A stretch of 64,000 nucleotides of DNA from Pedobacter paludis (GCF_003173575.1 NZ_QGNY01000011.1:1-64000); one strand, 5' to 3'; positions 44,446 through 53,617 are shown, numbered from the stretch's first letter. Notes: generated by a model from the letters alone, not told the origin. Translations and numbers: made by a program.

Positions 44446-47400
44446 TTAAATTCTTGTTTTTCTAGGCATTAGGTTTGGTTCTTTTAAGCTGCTTTTTTTC
44501 TGTACCCAAGCGAAAACCTGCGGAAGGATGAAGAGCGCGGCAAGGGTTGAAAAGAATAGCCCACCAATAACAGCCCTGCCGAGCGGCGCGGTCTGTTCAC
44601 CGGATTCGCCCAACCCAGAGGCCATCGGGATCATCCCGGCTATCATCGCAAAACTGGTCATCAGGATCGGCCTTAAACGAATCCCGGCACTCACCACTGC
44701 CGCCCGGGTAGAATCCTTGTAATCCAGCCTGAGTTTTTCGGCGTTGGTCACGATAAGTATCGCATTGGCCACTGACACCCCGGTGGACATGATCATCCCC
44801 ATGTAGCTCTGCAGGTTAAGCGTAGAACCTGTAAGCAATAATGCGGTAAGCGACCCAAGGATTACAGCAGGAACGGTCGAAAGAACCGTCAGCGAAAGCT
44901 TGAAAGACTGGTAATTGGCCGCAAGCAGCAGGAAGATCACCAATATCGCAAAAGCAAGTCCGCCCTGAAGAGAAGATAGTGTTTCAGTCAACAGGCTCGA
45001 CATACCTTTCACTTCAGCAGTTAGTCCCTTAGGAGGCGTGCCTACGGACTTTAGTGCCTTTTCTACATCAGCAGTTGCCGTTCCAAGATCCTTTTTATAA
45101 ATGTTTGCGCTCACGGTCAGAAAGCGTCTTGGCCCGGAGCGGTCATATTCTCCTGGAAGGTAACTGGTATTGAAAGTAGCGATGTCGCCCAGTACCGGAC
45201 TGCTCTGCCCTTTAACCAAAGGAATTTCTTTGAGCTCATCCATTGTATTCATGACATACTCTGGAACCTGTACCTGTACCTGGTAGGTATAGGCGGTTTT
45301 TTCATCGAGCCATTGGTTCTTCTCAGTAAATCGGCTGGATGAGGTACTTGCAGTAACTGACCTTGCGATATCAACCACGTTCAGCCCAAACTGCGCCGCC
45401 TTTAATCTATCAAGGGTAATAGAAACCACGGGAATGTGCAGGGGTTGAGCAATCTGGATATCACGGAGGTAATCTATTTTTTTAAGTTTAGAGAGCACCT
45501 TATTAGCGTAAGACTCGATCTGGTCCATATCTTTTCCTGCTACTCTGATCTCAATAGGAGTTGCAGCGCCTTGGCTCATAATCTTTTCGGTCATGTCAAT
45601 CGGCTCAAAGGTGATACGTAGGTCAGGAAGTTTATAAGCGATGTTCTTTCTCAGCGCATCTTTCAGCTCATCCATATTTACCTTATAATCTTCATCAAGG
45701 TTCACCTGAAGCACAGCCTCATGGGTACCGGTATTGAAGATATATAAGTTACTTGTTCCGTAACTACTCGGAATAAGCCCAACGTATCCCGAACTAACTG
45801 CGATATGGTTATCTACTGTCTGATTGATAATGGAAAGTACCTGCTTAAATTTCTCCTCGGTGCGCTCTAATCTGGTACCGTCCGGCGCTTTGATGCGTAT
45901 CTGGAACTGTCCGTTGTTGAGCTTTGGCATCATATCCTTTCCAATAAAAACAAATCCCAGTCCTGCAAGAGAAATGACCAGAACTAAATAAATCCCGACA
46001 ATACCTTTTTTCATCGGCATCCACCGCTGGATGATTGCCATAAACCGCACCTTCACCCTTTCAAAGAAATCATTTTTTTCCGGTTCATCCTTTTCATTTT
46101 GCAGATGCTTTTCTACCTGCTCTCCTTGCCTCTCGTCCAGGGCCTCTCCTGCATGAGCATGGATCTTACCATGGTCATAGTGCTGGTAACGTTCTTCGTT
46201 TATCATCCAGTTGGATAGAATGGGAACTAAGGTCTGGGCCACGATGAAAGAGACAACCATGGTGAAGCCAATCGAAAGGGATAGTGGCAAAAACATCGCC
46301 TTTGGTATACCGTTCATCATAAAAGATGGTGCAAATACGGCCAGAATACACAGCAGGATGAGCAGCAGCGGGAATGCGATTTCTTCACAGGCATCGTAAA
46401 TGGCTTCGCGTTTGGGCTTGCCCATTTCCAGGTGCTGATGGATATTTTCGATCGTCACCGTTGCCTGATCGACCAGGATCCCTATTGCAAGTGCCAGACC
46501 GCTCAAGGTCATGATATTTATGGTCTGACCGAACATGCCTAGTAAAAGCACCCCAATTAAAATCGATACCGGAATGGTGATCACCACGATAAGACTGCTT
46601 CGCAGATCACGCAGGAATAGCAACACCATTAGGCCCGTTAATAGTGCACCAAGACCACCTTCAGTGATCAGGCTTTTTACCGAGTTGATAACGGCAACAG
46701 ACTGGTCAAATTCATAAGAGATGTGGACATCGTCCGGCAAGAGGCTCTGCATTTCGGGGATTTTGGCCTTTAAGGACTTTACCACTGACCAAGTCGAGGC
46801 GTCTGCTGTTTTGACCACAGGAATATACACAGACCGTTTCCCGTTGATCAATGCATAATCCACGGTAACATCCGCTGCATCGGCAACCCTTGCCACATCC
46901 CTTACCAATATTGAAACGCCGTTTTTTGTAGCTATTGGAATGTTGTTGAATTCATCGACCGTTTTAACCAGGGAGTTCATAGAGGTCACCATCATGGTAT
47001 TGTCCAACCTTAGATTTCCCGAAGGAGACATGACATTGAACTTGGATAAAGCCCCTACCACCTCGTCCGGAGTCAGATTATAACTCCTTAATTTGCTCGG
47101 ATCTACACTAATGGTAATCGAGCGGGAATTGGCACCGAATGGCGGTGGCGCTGAAAGCCCTGCGACAGAGGAAAACATGGGCCTGATACGCGTTGCCGCC
47201 ATATCATAGATTTCTTTCAGACTGCGGGATTTGGCCGAGAGTACAAGCTGGCCTACTGGCAGTGAAGAGGCATCAAAGCGGACCACCTGCGGAGGCAAAG
47301 CGCCTGGAGGGAAGAACTTCATGGCCCGGTTAACCTGCAAGGCAACTTGGGCAGAAGCCTCTGCCATATTGGTGCTTTCATAAAAACTCAGCTTTAGCAT

Positions 47401-47667
47401 CGTCAAACCCTGAATGTTTTTGGCGGTAATATTCTTAACGCCATTAACATAAAGAAACTGATCCTGTAGACGAGTGGAGAAGAAGCCCTCCATCTGTTGT
47501 GGAGACATACCTCCGTAGGATTCAATAACATATATTGTCGGCGAATTAAGCTGGGGGAAAATATCTATTGGGATCTTCAGCGCACTGAGAACTGCAAAGA
47601 GCAGTAAACTCGCGGTGATCACCACTGTTGTAATCGGCTTTTTCAGGGCCGAGGTAACCATTGACAT
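44446..47667 (-). CDS. RND-superfamily efflux pump
   Basis: 1073 residues with the two-fold RND plan: helix 1 (about 11-29), a large periplasmic loop, helices 2-6, a His/Glu-rich cytoplasmic insert (HYDHGKIHAHAGEALDER, near residue 500), and the second half with the same layout. Helix 4 reads AIGILVDQATVTIENIH: D400 is kept but the usual second acidic residue is Q401, a change in the proton relay. The sequence is not CzcA-like (no DFG-DGA motif), so metals are less likely; substrates may be organic. Flanked by its TolC partner (7 bases upstream) and adaptor (downstream). Confidence 0.88.
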   Translation of the reverse strand: MSMVTSALKKPITTVVITASLLLFAVLSALKIPIDIFPQLNSPTIYVIESYGGMSPQQMEGFFSTRLQDQFLYVNGVKNITAKNIQGLTMLKLSFYESTNMAEASAQVALQVNRAMKFFPPGALPPQVVRFDASSLPVGQLVLSAKSRSLKEIYDMAATRIRPMFSSVAGLSAPPPFGANSRSITISVDPSKLRSYNLTPDEVVGALSKFNVMSPSGNLRLDNTMMVTSMNSLVKTVDEFNNIPIATKNGVSILVRDVARVADAADVTVDYALINGKRSVYIPVVKTADASTWSVVKSLKAKIPEMQSLLPDDVHISYEFDQSVAVINSVKSLITEGGLGALLTGLMVLLFLRDLRSSLIVVITIPVSILIGVLLLGMFGQTINIMTLSGLALAIGILVDQATVTIENIHQHLEMGKPKREAIYDACEEIAFPLLLILLCILAVFAPSFMMNGIPKAMFLPLSLSIGFTMVVSFIVAQTLVPILSNWMINEERYQHYDHGKIHAHAGEALDERQGEQVEKHLQNEKDEPEKNDFFERVKVRFMAIIQRWMPMKKGIVGIYLVLVISLAGLGFVFIGKDMMPKLNNGQFQIRIKAPDGTRLERTEEKFKQVLSIINQTVDNHIAVSSGYVGLIPSSYGTSNLYIFNTGTHEAVLQVNLDEDYKVNMDELKDALRKNIAYKLPDLRITFEPIDMTEKIMSQGAATPIEIRVAGKDMDQIESYANKVLSKLKKIDYLRDIQIAQPLHIPVVSITLDRLKAAQFGLNVVDIARSVTASTSSSRFTEKNQWLDEKTAYTYQVQVQVPEYVMNTMDELKEIPLVKGQSSPVLGDIATFNTSYLPGEYDRSGPRRFLTVSANIYKKDLGTATADVEKALKSVGTPPKGLTAEVKGMSSLLTETLSSLQGGLAFAILVIFLLLAANYQSFKLSLTVLSTVPAVILGSLTALLLTGSTLNLQSYMGMIMSTGVSVANAILIVTNAEKLRLDYKDSTRAAVVSAGIRLRPILMTSFAMIAGMIPMASGLGESGEQTAPLGRAVIGGLFFSTLAALFILPQVFAWVQKKSSLKEPNLMPRKTRI

Positions 47668-47674
47668 ATCTTTA

Positions 47675-49066
47675 TTATTTTAATGTGTTTAACAGTGAAT
47701 CTACTTGGTTGGTGGCGATAGCCTTTTGAAAAAGCGCCCGGATGTACAGATATTTTGCGTTGACAAAATCGGTTTCTGCACGGTAAAGGATGGTCAGGGC
47801 TGCATTGAGCTCAATGATGTCGGTCAGCCCGTTCTTATAAAGCGAGAGCTTCTGGCGATACCCTGCGGCCGCTGCCTTTAGCTGGTTTGGTATTTCATCG
47901 AGTCTTTTATGCGCGGTACTGATCTCAAGTCCTGCTTGAAGGGCGGCATTTGATAACATTAACCTTTCCTGCTGTAGTTCCTTTAAGTAAAAATTGCTAC
48001 TGGCCTTTTGGGTCCTAAGCTTCAACTGACGCCTGCGCAGATCAAATAAGTTATAACTGATCCCTACGCCCACGAGGTAATTTTCCCGTTGCCATTCCAA
48101 GCCATTCGAGAGACTGTTGAAATTATCATTGGCATCAATGCTTGATCCCCTTGACCAGGCAGCAGCTTGCAGGCTTACCTTTGGATTATAGGCTTTTTTG
48201 ACCAGGTTTTCCTTCTCAACGCTGCTTAGATAATTGCTTTTGTAGAAATCAAGCAGCGGATGGCTTGAACTGTCGGTCAACTTTACCGATAGGTTTACCT
48301 CAAGCGATTTTAGCCGATCCAGGATCGTACTGTCAGCGACAATACTTTCCGGATTTAGCCCGCTGATTGCTGCAATGTCGAGCTGAACCTGTCTGTAGGT
48401 ATTGTCCATTTCAATATAGTTCAATCTTGATTTGGAGAGTTCGGCCCCTGCGATACTGGTATCCACACCCGGACGCACACCGCTTCTGGCAAGGGATAAA
48501 ATCGAACGGTTGATCTGCTCATTGCGACTGATATTGCTTGCTTGAATGGATAGCATGTCCTGAAGCTTTAGTAGACTCAGGTAATCATCAATAGCGATGG
48601 CCCTTGTCTGGTATCGGCGCTGGGCAAACTTGGATCGTTCAACGACAAGTTCTGATTTGGCGACTGCATTCTGAGCTTTATAGGCACCAAAATTATAGAC
48701 CTCCCAATCAAGGGAGACAATACCAAGATTAGTAAGTGTAGCCTTGGTAGTGCTTTCAGTCCTAACACCTCTGGAATTGGAGGGAACTATACCAAAGGCC
48801 ATATAAGGTCCTGCCACGTTATTGTTTGAGCCCAGATCTGCCTGATAATTAAGCTTCAGATTTGGAAGGGCATTCGCCGCGGTCTCTCTTAACTGGGCGG
48901 CACGTATATCAACTGTTGCTGAATCAGCGGCCAGTGAAGGTGAAAAAGCGGTCACGTGATCGATCAGATCAACGATCCCGATGGGCTTTGGGGAGGTTTG
49001 GGCATGGCTTTCCAGCCCCATATATAAAAGTGGGAACAAACAGAAAATCTGTTTAATACGGATCAT
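47675..49066 (-). CDS. TolC-family outer-membrane efflux channel
   Basis: 463 residues with a signal peptide (ends SHAQ) and the repeated long-helix/strand plan of outer-membrane factors: VDIRAAQLRETAANALPNLK, then a second repeat with KENLVKKAYNPKVSLQAAAW and YKNGLTDIIELNAAL. It forms the exit duct for the pump encoded 7 bases downstream. First gene of the operon; the upstream gap (49067-49192) holds no clear TAnnTTTG element. Confidence 0.87.
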   Translation of the reverse strand: MIRIKQIFCLFPLLYMGLESHAQTSPKPIGIVDLIDHVTAFSPSLAADSATVDIRAAQLRETAANALPNLKLNYQADLGSNNNVAGPYMAFGIVPSNSRGVRTESTTKATLTNLGIVSLDWEVYNFGAYKAQNAVAKSELVVERSKFAQRRYQTRAIAIDDYLSLLKLQDMLSIQASNISRNEQINRSILSLARSGVRPGVDTSIAGAELSKSRLNYIEMDNTYRQVQLDIAAISGLNPESIVADSTILDRLKSLEVNLSVKLTDSSSHPLLDFYKSNYLSSVEKENLVKKAYNPKVSLQAAAWSRGSSIDANDNFNSLSNGLEWQRENYLVGVGISYNLFDLRRRQLKLRTQKASSNFYLKELQQERLMLSNAALQAGLEISTAHKRLDEIPNQLKAAAAGYRQKLSLYKNGLTDIIELNAALTILYRAETDFVNAKYLYIRALFQKAIATNQVDSLLNTLK

Positions 49067-49192
49067 GTCTTTAAATTAAAATTTAAGGAAAAAGATTTGA
49101 CGGACGTCTTGGACAGGAAACACGGTGATTAACCGGCCGTCGTCACTTCATCATTTGAAGGACCTGTCAATAAAAGAAAATTGAGATAAATC

Positions 49193-49588
49193 TCAGATCC
49201 GAAAGACCTGGTTGGAAATATAAATTGGGACTGATCCGGCAATCCTGTATCTGATCTCAAGAAAATACCTGTTTAGGTTAGAGGCTAAAAGCGAAAGCCC
49301 CAAAAATAAGATGACGCCGATAAGAAAAGCTTCCAAAACAGGAAGCACGGTTTTCTTGCGTTCATCAAGGATACACTTAAATTGTCTGGTAATTTTTGAA
49401 TCCTTTCCAAGCGGAGAAAAGCTACCTTTGTACTGCGCAGCTGATTTTATTCCCCGGGCGGACTCTAAAAGGGAGAGGTTGGATAAAAAAAAGATATTGC
49501 CCAAAGAGATAATCAGGTACAGCAAGACGACTCCAATTATAGAGCAATTTGGTACCTGCTTAACTTTCAAACCCTTCAAATTTAACAA
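49193..49588 (-). CDS. hypothetical two-helix membrane protein (TTG start)
   Basis: 131 residues if it starts at the TTG at 49588; no in-frame ATG is available near the N-terminus. Two hydrophobic helices (about 18-38 and 82-103) flank a polar loop with KGSFSPLGKDSKITRQF; the C-terminus is soluble. No family recognised. The frame is open and helices are well formed, but the unusual start and isolation lower confidence. It precedes the TolC gene by about 125 bases in the same direction. Confidence 0.45.
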   Translation of the reverse strand: MLNLKGLKVKQVPNCSIIGVVLLYLIISLGNIFFLSNLSLLESARGIKSAAQYKGSFSPLGKDSKITRQFKCILDERKKTVLPVLEAFLIGVILFLGLSLLASNLNRYFLEIRYRIAGSVPIYISNQVFRI

Positions 49589-50556
49589 CCTAAATATATA
49601 GGCGCTAAAATCTGCATTAATCTAAAAAGATGAGAGGATAAACCGCAACAAAACCGTTACAAAATATCAACAAATATTAGGTTACGATATTTCTCACCCT
49701 ACTTTCGATTGTCATCGAATAATTTCTTTTTCCTATACTGTCCCTCCATCTTGTTGTTCAAAACTTTATCAAAATTAACCACAGCTTCACAATGCTCAAA
49801 AAGGGTCGAACTTCCGCGGGTTGACCCTACTAAGTGGCAATATGAGGCATCTAAAAAGTATGCCTCTTATTTTTTAAACATTAAGAACTTGAAAATAAGT
49901 CACTTACAATAGATTAAATTGAATTTTTCGGTTCGAACTTTTTAGAATTTTCCCTAAAATTAAGATATACCGCAACTATTTATAAAACACCAATTGTCTA
50001 GACATCAGTGTTGAACTCCATAAACTGCTATCTAATTAGCCAAATAAGCATGTGGATTAGTTTCAATTGCGAACATCGATCAGCTTGAATATTATTCAAT
50101 TATAGGATAAACGGGGGGAAATCCGTTTGGTCTAAATTTTTTTACAATTATGCGCAAATGCCATGTAGCTTGCATTTAATTTAGAAGGTACATACCCTCG
50201 GTTTAACAACGTGATTGATTTAACACCGCCATTGAAATGAAATTTGTATTTTTTGTTTTTTGAAATAATTTGATGAAGCGGGAATTGAAAGTTCATGCAT
50301 TATTTAATGCATTCCTCAACTCGCATCTAGCCTTCATTTTCATAGAATTCGAATTATCAAGTACTCATCATCAAAAACTGAAATTCTTATTTGAATAATG
50401 GAATGAGTTTATGAGAATCATATCCTAAAAAACCCATTTTTTTAAGGCTAGAGAAAGGACATACCAAGAACAACCTCAAACCTTGGTAAATATCAAATAA
50501 TGAGGGAATAATGAAAATAAAATGAATGGAATAAATTTGCCTATTTATAAAAATGA
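49589..50556. other. nearly 1 kb AT-rich gap with no gene seen
   Basis: Very AT-rich, with frequent stops in all frames; no RNA gene, repeat array or recognisable remnant. It lies between the efflux operon and the copper-storage-like gene, both on the minus strand, and may be decayed sequence. Confidence 0.5.
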
Positions 50557-50580
50557 AAGGGCAACTAGAATGCTGCCCTT
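50557..50580 (-). terminator. terminator of the copper-storage-like gene
   Basis: Stem AAGGGCA/TGCCCTT with a 10-base loop, 30 bases after the stop on the minus strand, followed by TTTCATTTTTAT. Confidence 0.75.
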
Positions 50581-50610
50581 AATCAATTAATGCTCACGGT
50601 GATTGGCATC

Positions 50611-50949
50611 TTAAGCAGCTACTCCTGTCATTCTTCTGCATTCTTCCGCACAAGCCTTACAAGCATCTGCACATTCCTGACAATGCTGGGTATGATGATT
50701 ACTACACTCATCTCCGCATTGCTGGCAAATATCTGCGCAAATACGGCAAATGTCTTGAGCAAAAGAGCTACCCATACTCATCAATTGAGCGGCAGAGTAG
50801 CAGATGGCTGCACATTGCATATCAAGCTCAATACACCGCGCCATCATTTTCACGTCTTCTTCCTGAGTGCATGAACTTGCACAATGATTGCAAATTGAAG
50901 CACACTTTAAGCATGCATCAATACAGTTTTTCCATTCATGGTATCCCAT
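50611..50949 (-). CDS. cysteine-rich four-helix-bundle copper-binding protein (DUF326/Csp-like)
   Basis: 112 residues packed with cysteines spaced to line the inside of helices: CIDACLKCASICNHCASSC, CIELDMQCAAIC, CRICADICQQCGDEC and CQECADACKACAEEC. This is the copper storage protein pattern, in which a four-helix bundle binds many Cu+ ions through thiolates. No signal peptide, so it should act in the cytoplasm. It stands alone with its own terminator, close to but separate from the fluoride operon. A zinc-binding role is less likely. Start chosen at the only suitable ATG. Confidence 0.9.
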   Translation of the reverse strand: MGYHEWKNCIDACLKCASICNHCASSCTQEEDVKMMARCIELDMQCAAICYSAAQLMSMGSSFAQDICRICADICQQCGDECSNHHTQHCQECADACKACAEECRRMTGVAA

Positions 50950-51149
50950 AACTTTAATTTTTTAGGGTTATAAAAAAAATTCCTATATAGATAACATGGT
51001 TATTTCCAGGCGGTTTCATTTTGTTTAAGAAAAGCTTTAATCCCGTGATATGATGCTTGTTTAAACGGTAGAAGAATAAGAAACTGGTTCTCGTATTCAA
51101 ATAAGGAGGAATAGTGATAAATTAAATTCTCAACACCTACTTTAAGATT

Positions 51150-51180
51150 TTGCACATCATTTTATTAGTATTATATTTGC
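51150..51180 (+). promoter_or_regulatory. promoter of the fluoride operon
   Basis: TTTG at 51150-51153 and TATATTTG at 51173-51180, spaced by 19 bases: a near-ideal Bacteroidota -33/-7 pair. Transcription should begin about 51186, exactly at the 5' end of the fluoride aptamer. Confidence 0.8.
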
Positions 51181-51184
51181 AATA

Positions 51185-51288
51185 CGGAAATGGTGTCCTT
51201 CCGATTCAACCGCTTTTTTCAAAAGCTGATGGCGCCTACAATAGAAATTCCAGCAGGTAATAAAATCTGCCGGTCAAAGTATTGTAGG
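51185..51288 (+). ncRNA. fluoride riboswitch (crcB RNA) with translational expression platform
   Basis: The aptamer (51185-51240) matches the fluoride riboswitch fold. Stem 1 is CGGAA (51185-51189) with TTCCG (51199-51203). Stem 2 is GCTTTT (51212-51217) with AAAAGC (51221-51226). The pseudoknot GGTGTC (51192-51197) pairs with GGCGCC (51231-51236) including G-U pairs. The conserved AACCGCT and GCTGATGGC...CTAC strings are in place. After it, CCTACAATA (51235-51243) can instead pair with TATTGTAGG (51280-51288), which includes the AGG just before and the first base of the GTG start. Fluoride binding would hold the pseudoknot and free the start; without fluoride the start would be masked. The alternative pairing is inferred. 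Confidence 0.9.
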
Positions 51289-51842
51289 TGAAAAAATTAA
51301 AAATAAATTCTCAACTCTTATTGCTGGCAGCTATCTTAATTGCGCTTGTCTTACTTTGTCTGTCTGCCAAAGTGAGATCAGTGTTAGCAATGGTCCTGCC
51401 GGTTGAAACTGAATGGTTCTTGTGGATAAATCAGCACCATAATGCATTCTGGGATACGATCATGTACTGGGCCAGTGATAAGCGTTTTTGGCTTCCTTTT
51501 TATGCCTTCATTATTTATTGCCTCTTCCAGAATTTCTGCAAAAAAATTTGGCAGGTTCTTATTACCATTGCGCTACTAGTTGCTAGTGCAGATCAGATTG
51601 CTTCAGGACTGATTAAAAACACCGTTAAGCGTCTACGCCCTTCCCATGAACCGAATCTAACTACGATCATTCATTTAAGTAAAGCAGGTGCGGGTGGGAT
51701 GTATGGATGGCCATCCGCTCTTTCATCACCTATCTTCAAAAGCATTCTTTCCGCTGGTTCGGCATTTACCGGATCATTGCCGGAGCAACGGTTCTTGTAC
51801 TCATTTACTTTGGAATTATTCAATAACGGAAAATTAACATAA
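51288..51842 (+). pseudogene. PAP2-phosphatase/UppP chimera with frameshift
   Basis: Open for 184 residues from a GTG start at the riboswitch. Residues 1 to about 139 are a PAP2-type lipid phosphatase (helices, then KNTVKRLRPSHEP and GAGGMYG), stopping before the essential SSHA-type motif. From about base 51706 the DNA, read one frame over, encodes the C-terminus of the unrelated undecaprenyl-diphosphatase UppP: MAIRSFITYLQKHSFRWFGI then YRIIAGATVLVL, ending near 51830. The frame in use instead gives unrelated sequence (WPSALSSPIFKS). The simplest cause is a deletion joining a pap2 gene to a uppP gene. The product should be inactive as a phosphatase. Confidence 0.8.
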
Positions 51843-51846
51843 AACT

Positions 51847-52260
51847 ATGTGGTGGATCTACGCGCTATTATCAGCTTTCTTTGCTTCCCTTACGGCCATC
51901 TTTGCAAAAGTCGGCGTAACCAATGTCAATTCTGATTTGGCTACTGCCATACGAACGGTGGTAATACTGATTGTAGCCTGGGGGATCGTAATGGCCAGAG
52001 GCGAACTTAAAGGAATTACGGAACTGTCAAAGCATAACCTGCTATTTCTTTTTTTATCTGGCCTTGCCACCGGCTTGTCCTGGATATTCTACTACAAGGC
52101 TTTGCAGATCGGGAAAGTGTCCCAGGTCGCCCCTGTTGATAAGTTGAGTGTTGCCCTAACTATTATACTTGCAATGGTGTTCCTGAAAGAAGCTCTTACC
52201 CTGAAAGTATTCTTTGGTGCCCTGCTGATCATTGGGGGAACACTGGTTTTGATCTTTTGA
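51847..52260 (+). CDS. EamA-family half-size transporter
   Basis: 137 residues, five helices, one EamA/DMT repeat (ALLSAFFASLTAIFAKVG, SGLATGLSWIFYYKALQIG, VAPVDKLSVALTIILAMVF). Small DMT proteins of this kind work as dimers or as paired half-transporters for metabolites or ions. It starts 4 bases after the chimera stop and precedes the enolase by 58 bases in the fluoride operon. No fluoride role is established for it. Two EamA domains are normal for the full-length family, so this is a half-size form. Confidence 0.8.
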   Translation: MWWIYALLSAFFASLTAIFAKVGVTNVNSDLATAIRTVVILIVAWGIVMARGELKGITELSKHNLLFLFLSGLATGLSWIFYYKALQIGKVSQVAPVDKLSVALTIILAMVFLKEALTLKVFFGALLIIGGTLVLIF

Positions 52261-52318
52261 GAAACTCAATTATTTGTAAGCAACCGAAATACTAAAAATC
52301 AATATAAAACAAAAAACT

Positions 52319-53599
52319 ATGAAATTAACTAAAATTCATGCCCGTGAAATTTTGGATTCCAGGGGCAATCCGACAGTAGAAGTAGAAGTCACTCTTAACG
52401 GAACAACAGCAAGGGGTATTTCTCCATCCGGGGCAAGTACGGGTGAAAAAGAAGCCGTAGAGCTTAGAGATGGTGATCCAGAGCGCTATAATGGTAAAGG
52501 CGTGGAAAAAGCAGTAAAAGGGATTAACGTCGAAGTCGGCAAATCAGTCACCGGCTTATCCTTTGAGGGTCAGCAGGCCTTCGATGATCATATAATTGGT
52601 CTGGATGGAACCGAGAATAAATCAAGGCTCGGCGCAAATGCGATGCTTGCGGCCTCAATCGCCTTCGCCCGGGCTTCGGCCGTTGCAAAAGGGATTCCCT
52701 TGTATAGGCAGCTAGTGGAAAGGGAAGGTTACGTAATGCCCGTACCGTGCATGAATGTCATTAATGGGGGAAGGCATTCTGATAACAACATCGATTTTCA
52801 GGAATTTATGATTGCCCCTCATAACGCCCCCTCGTTTAAGGAAAGTATCCGTATGGGCGAAGCTGTTTTTCATTCCCTGAGAAGTCTGCTAAAAGCGAAA
52901 GGCTATTATACCGGAGTTGGTGACGAAGGTGGGTTTGCGCCAAATCTGAGTTCTAATGAGGAAGCCGTCCAAATCATCATGGAAGCGATACATATTGCCG
53001 GTTTTGCTCCAGGCAAGGATATTTCCCTTTGTCTTGACCCAGCGACCAGCGAAATGTGGAATAATGGAAAATATGAATTTTATAAAAGTTCTAAAGAACG
53101 GATCACAACAGATGAAATGATTGGCTTTTGGGAAGGATGGTTAAAAGAGTACCCAATTATCCTGTTGGAAGACGGGTTGGGCGAAAACGATTGGGAGGGA
53201 TGGAAAAAGCTGACCAGCCTTTTGGGAGACAAAGTGGAATTGGTTGGAGATGATATATTCTGCACCAACCCGAGTATTATCCAGCAGGGAATCGACCAGG
53301 GCATTGCAAACAGCGTACTGATTAAATTGAACCAGATCGGTACAGTTTCCGAAACGCTAAAGGCCGTAGAACTAGCCCAAAAAAACGGTTACAATTGCTT
53401 TATTTCTCACCGCAGTGGTGAAACTGAAGACACGACAATTGCGGATCTGGTTGTCGCTACCGGTGCGGGGCACATCAAAACAGGAAGTGGCTGCCGCTCT
53501 GAAAGGGTATCTAAATTTAACCAGTTGCTTCGGATAGAAGAAGAACTTGGTGATAGGGCATCATTTGCAGGAATCAATACTTTTTATAAAAAATTATAA
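52319..53599 (+). CDS. eno: enolase, divergent copy in the fluoride operon
   Basis: 426 residues, full length for enolase (2-phosphoglycerate to phosphoenolpyruvate, glycolysis). Metal ligands D240, E284 and D311 are present, with catalytic E205 in GDEGGF, K336 in LIKLNQIGT and HRSGE at 364-368. Departures from the usual consensus near the active site are GISPSGASTG for AAVPSGASTG, GGRHSDNN for GGSHADNN, FCTNP for FVTNP, and KTGSGCRSER for KTGSLSRSER. Fluoride strongly inhibits enolase as a Mg-phosphate-fluoride complex, and enolase genes are known riboswitch targets, so this is probably a fluoride-induced spare enzyme. Whether it resists fluoride is untested. Confidence 0.93.
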   Translation: MKLTKIHAREILDSRGNPTVEVEVTLNGTTARGISPSGASTGEKEAVELRDGDPERYNGKGVEKAVKGINVEVGKSVTGLSFEGQQAFDDHIIGLDGTENKSRLGANAMLAASIAFARASAVAKGIPLYRQLVEREGYVMPVPCMNVINGGRHSDNNIDFQEFMIAPHNAPSFKESIRMGEAVFHSLRSLLKAKGYYTGVGDEGGFAPNLSSNEEAVQIIMEAIHIAGFAPGKDISLCLDPATSEMWNNGKYEFYKSSKERITTDEMIGFWEGWLKEYPIILLEDGLGENDWEGWKKLTSLLGDKVELVGDDIFCTNPSIIQQGIDQGIANSVLIKLNQIGTVSETLKAVELAQKNGYNCFISHRSGETEDTTIADLVVATGAGHIKTGSGCRSERVSKFNQLLRIEEELGDRASFAGINTFYKKL

Positions 53600-53617
53600 A
53601 TCAGCCGCTAACCTACA

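Noticed and set aside
49709..49912. A 67-codon plus-strand frame in the AT-rich gap
   Set aside because: No recognisable domain, no promoter or ribosome-binding context, and composition like the surrounding non-coding DNA.
52261..52318. A second fluoride aptamer immediately before the enolase gene
   Set aside because: The 58-base gap lacks the conserved aptamer strings; control comes from the upstream riboswitch.
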